Positions 5,127 to 5,202 of a stretch of DNA of 5,202 bases are shown here, in pieces (the first letter of the stretch is position 1; each line of letters starts with the position of its first letter). The position numbers and the translations under genes are program-made. Location of the stretch: the NCBI GenBank assembly GCA_902773455.1, contig CACYEW010000127.1:1-5202 (forward strand), given 5' to 3'. The stretch comes from an uncultured Ruminococcus sp. (GTDB lineage: Bacteria > Bacillota > Clostridia > Oscillospirales > CAG-272). The notes below the pieces were generated by a model that had not been told where the DNA came from, made no database searches, and worked only from the letters and a program-made list of their open reading frames with translations.

Positions 5127-5202
5127 GACTCATTAGCTCAGTAGGTAGAGCACTTGACTTTTAATCAAGGTGTCCGGAGTTCGAATCTCCGATGGGTCAC
5201 CA
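5127..5202 (+). tRNA. tRNA-Lys (anticodon UUU) with encoded CCA
   Basis: A complete 76-base cloverleaf. The acceptor stem GACTCAT pairs with ATGGGTC (5192-5198, one T-G pair); the D arm GCTC/GAGC encloses AGTAGGTA; the anticodon stem CTTGA (5153-5157) pairs with TCAAG (5165-5169) around loop CTTTTAA, anticodon TTT at 5160-5162; the T arm is CGGAG-TTCGAAT-CTCCG. The discriminator base is A and CCA (5200-5202) is encoded. It decodes AAA and, by wobble, AAG. The last base of CCA is the last base of the window, so further tRNAs in a cluster may follow outside. Confidence 0.97.

Overview
The window looks like chromosomal DNA from a low-to-moderate GC member of the Bacillota, most likely the class Clostridia (an uncultured gut-type lineage is a fair guess, but inferred only). 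The grounds are AGGAGG-type ribosome binding sites, several near-consensus vegetative (sigma-A) promoters with TATAAT boxes, an FtsE of Gram-positive type, a CdaR/PucR-family regulator, and a Mur ligase that resembles the streptococcal MurE more than the E. coli one. Apart from one small membrane protein, every gene is a recognisable housekeeping or regulatory gene. I see no transposase, phage gene, CRISPR array or defence gene.

Layout. (1) Positions 1-1951, minus strand: a transcription unit with its own promoter (1924-1951) reads a CdaR/PucR-like regulator (782-1867), then ftsE (62-760), then the first 21 codons of ftsX, which runs off the left edge. The regulator and ftsE are 21 bases apart, and ftsE and ftsX overlap by ATGA. 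(2) Positions 2047-2864, minus strand: rsmE (16S rRNA m3U1498 methyltransferase) is a single-gene unit with its own promoter and a stem-loop immediately after the stop codon. (3) Positions 2885-5043, plus strand: a promoter back-to-back with that of rsmE drives a MurE-type ligase (2941-4440), followed by a 112-residue predicted membrane protein of unknown function (4532-4870), a 140-base non-coding stretch, and a rho-independent terminator (5011-5043). (4) Positions 5064-5202, plus strand: a strong extended -10 promoter and tRNA-Lys(UUU) with encoded CCA, ending exactly at the last base of the window.

How the genes relate. FtsEX is the membrane ABC complex that activates peptidoglycan hydrolases in division or elongation, and the Mur ligase adds the third stem-peptide residue to the peptidoglycan precursor, so two of the three units concern the cell wall. 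The points most worth checking are: the Mur ligase has Glu-His-Pro-Asn where DAP-adding MurE has Asp-Asn-Pro-Arg, so its amino-acid specificity is open; a ligand-type regulator sits in front of ftsEX; and the small acidic two-hydrophobic-segment protein behind the Mur ligase is not recognisable. I did not find a convincing wholly new system in this window.
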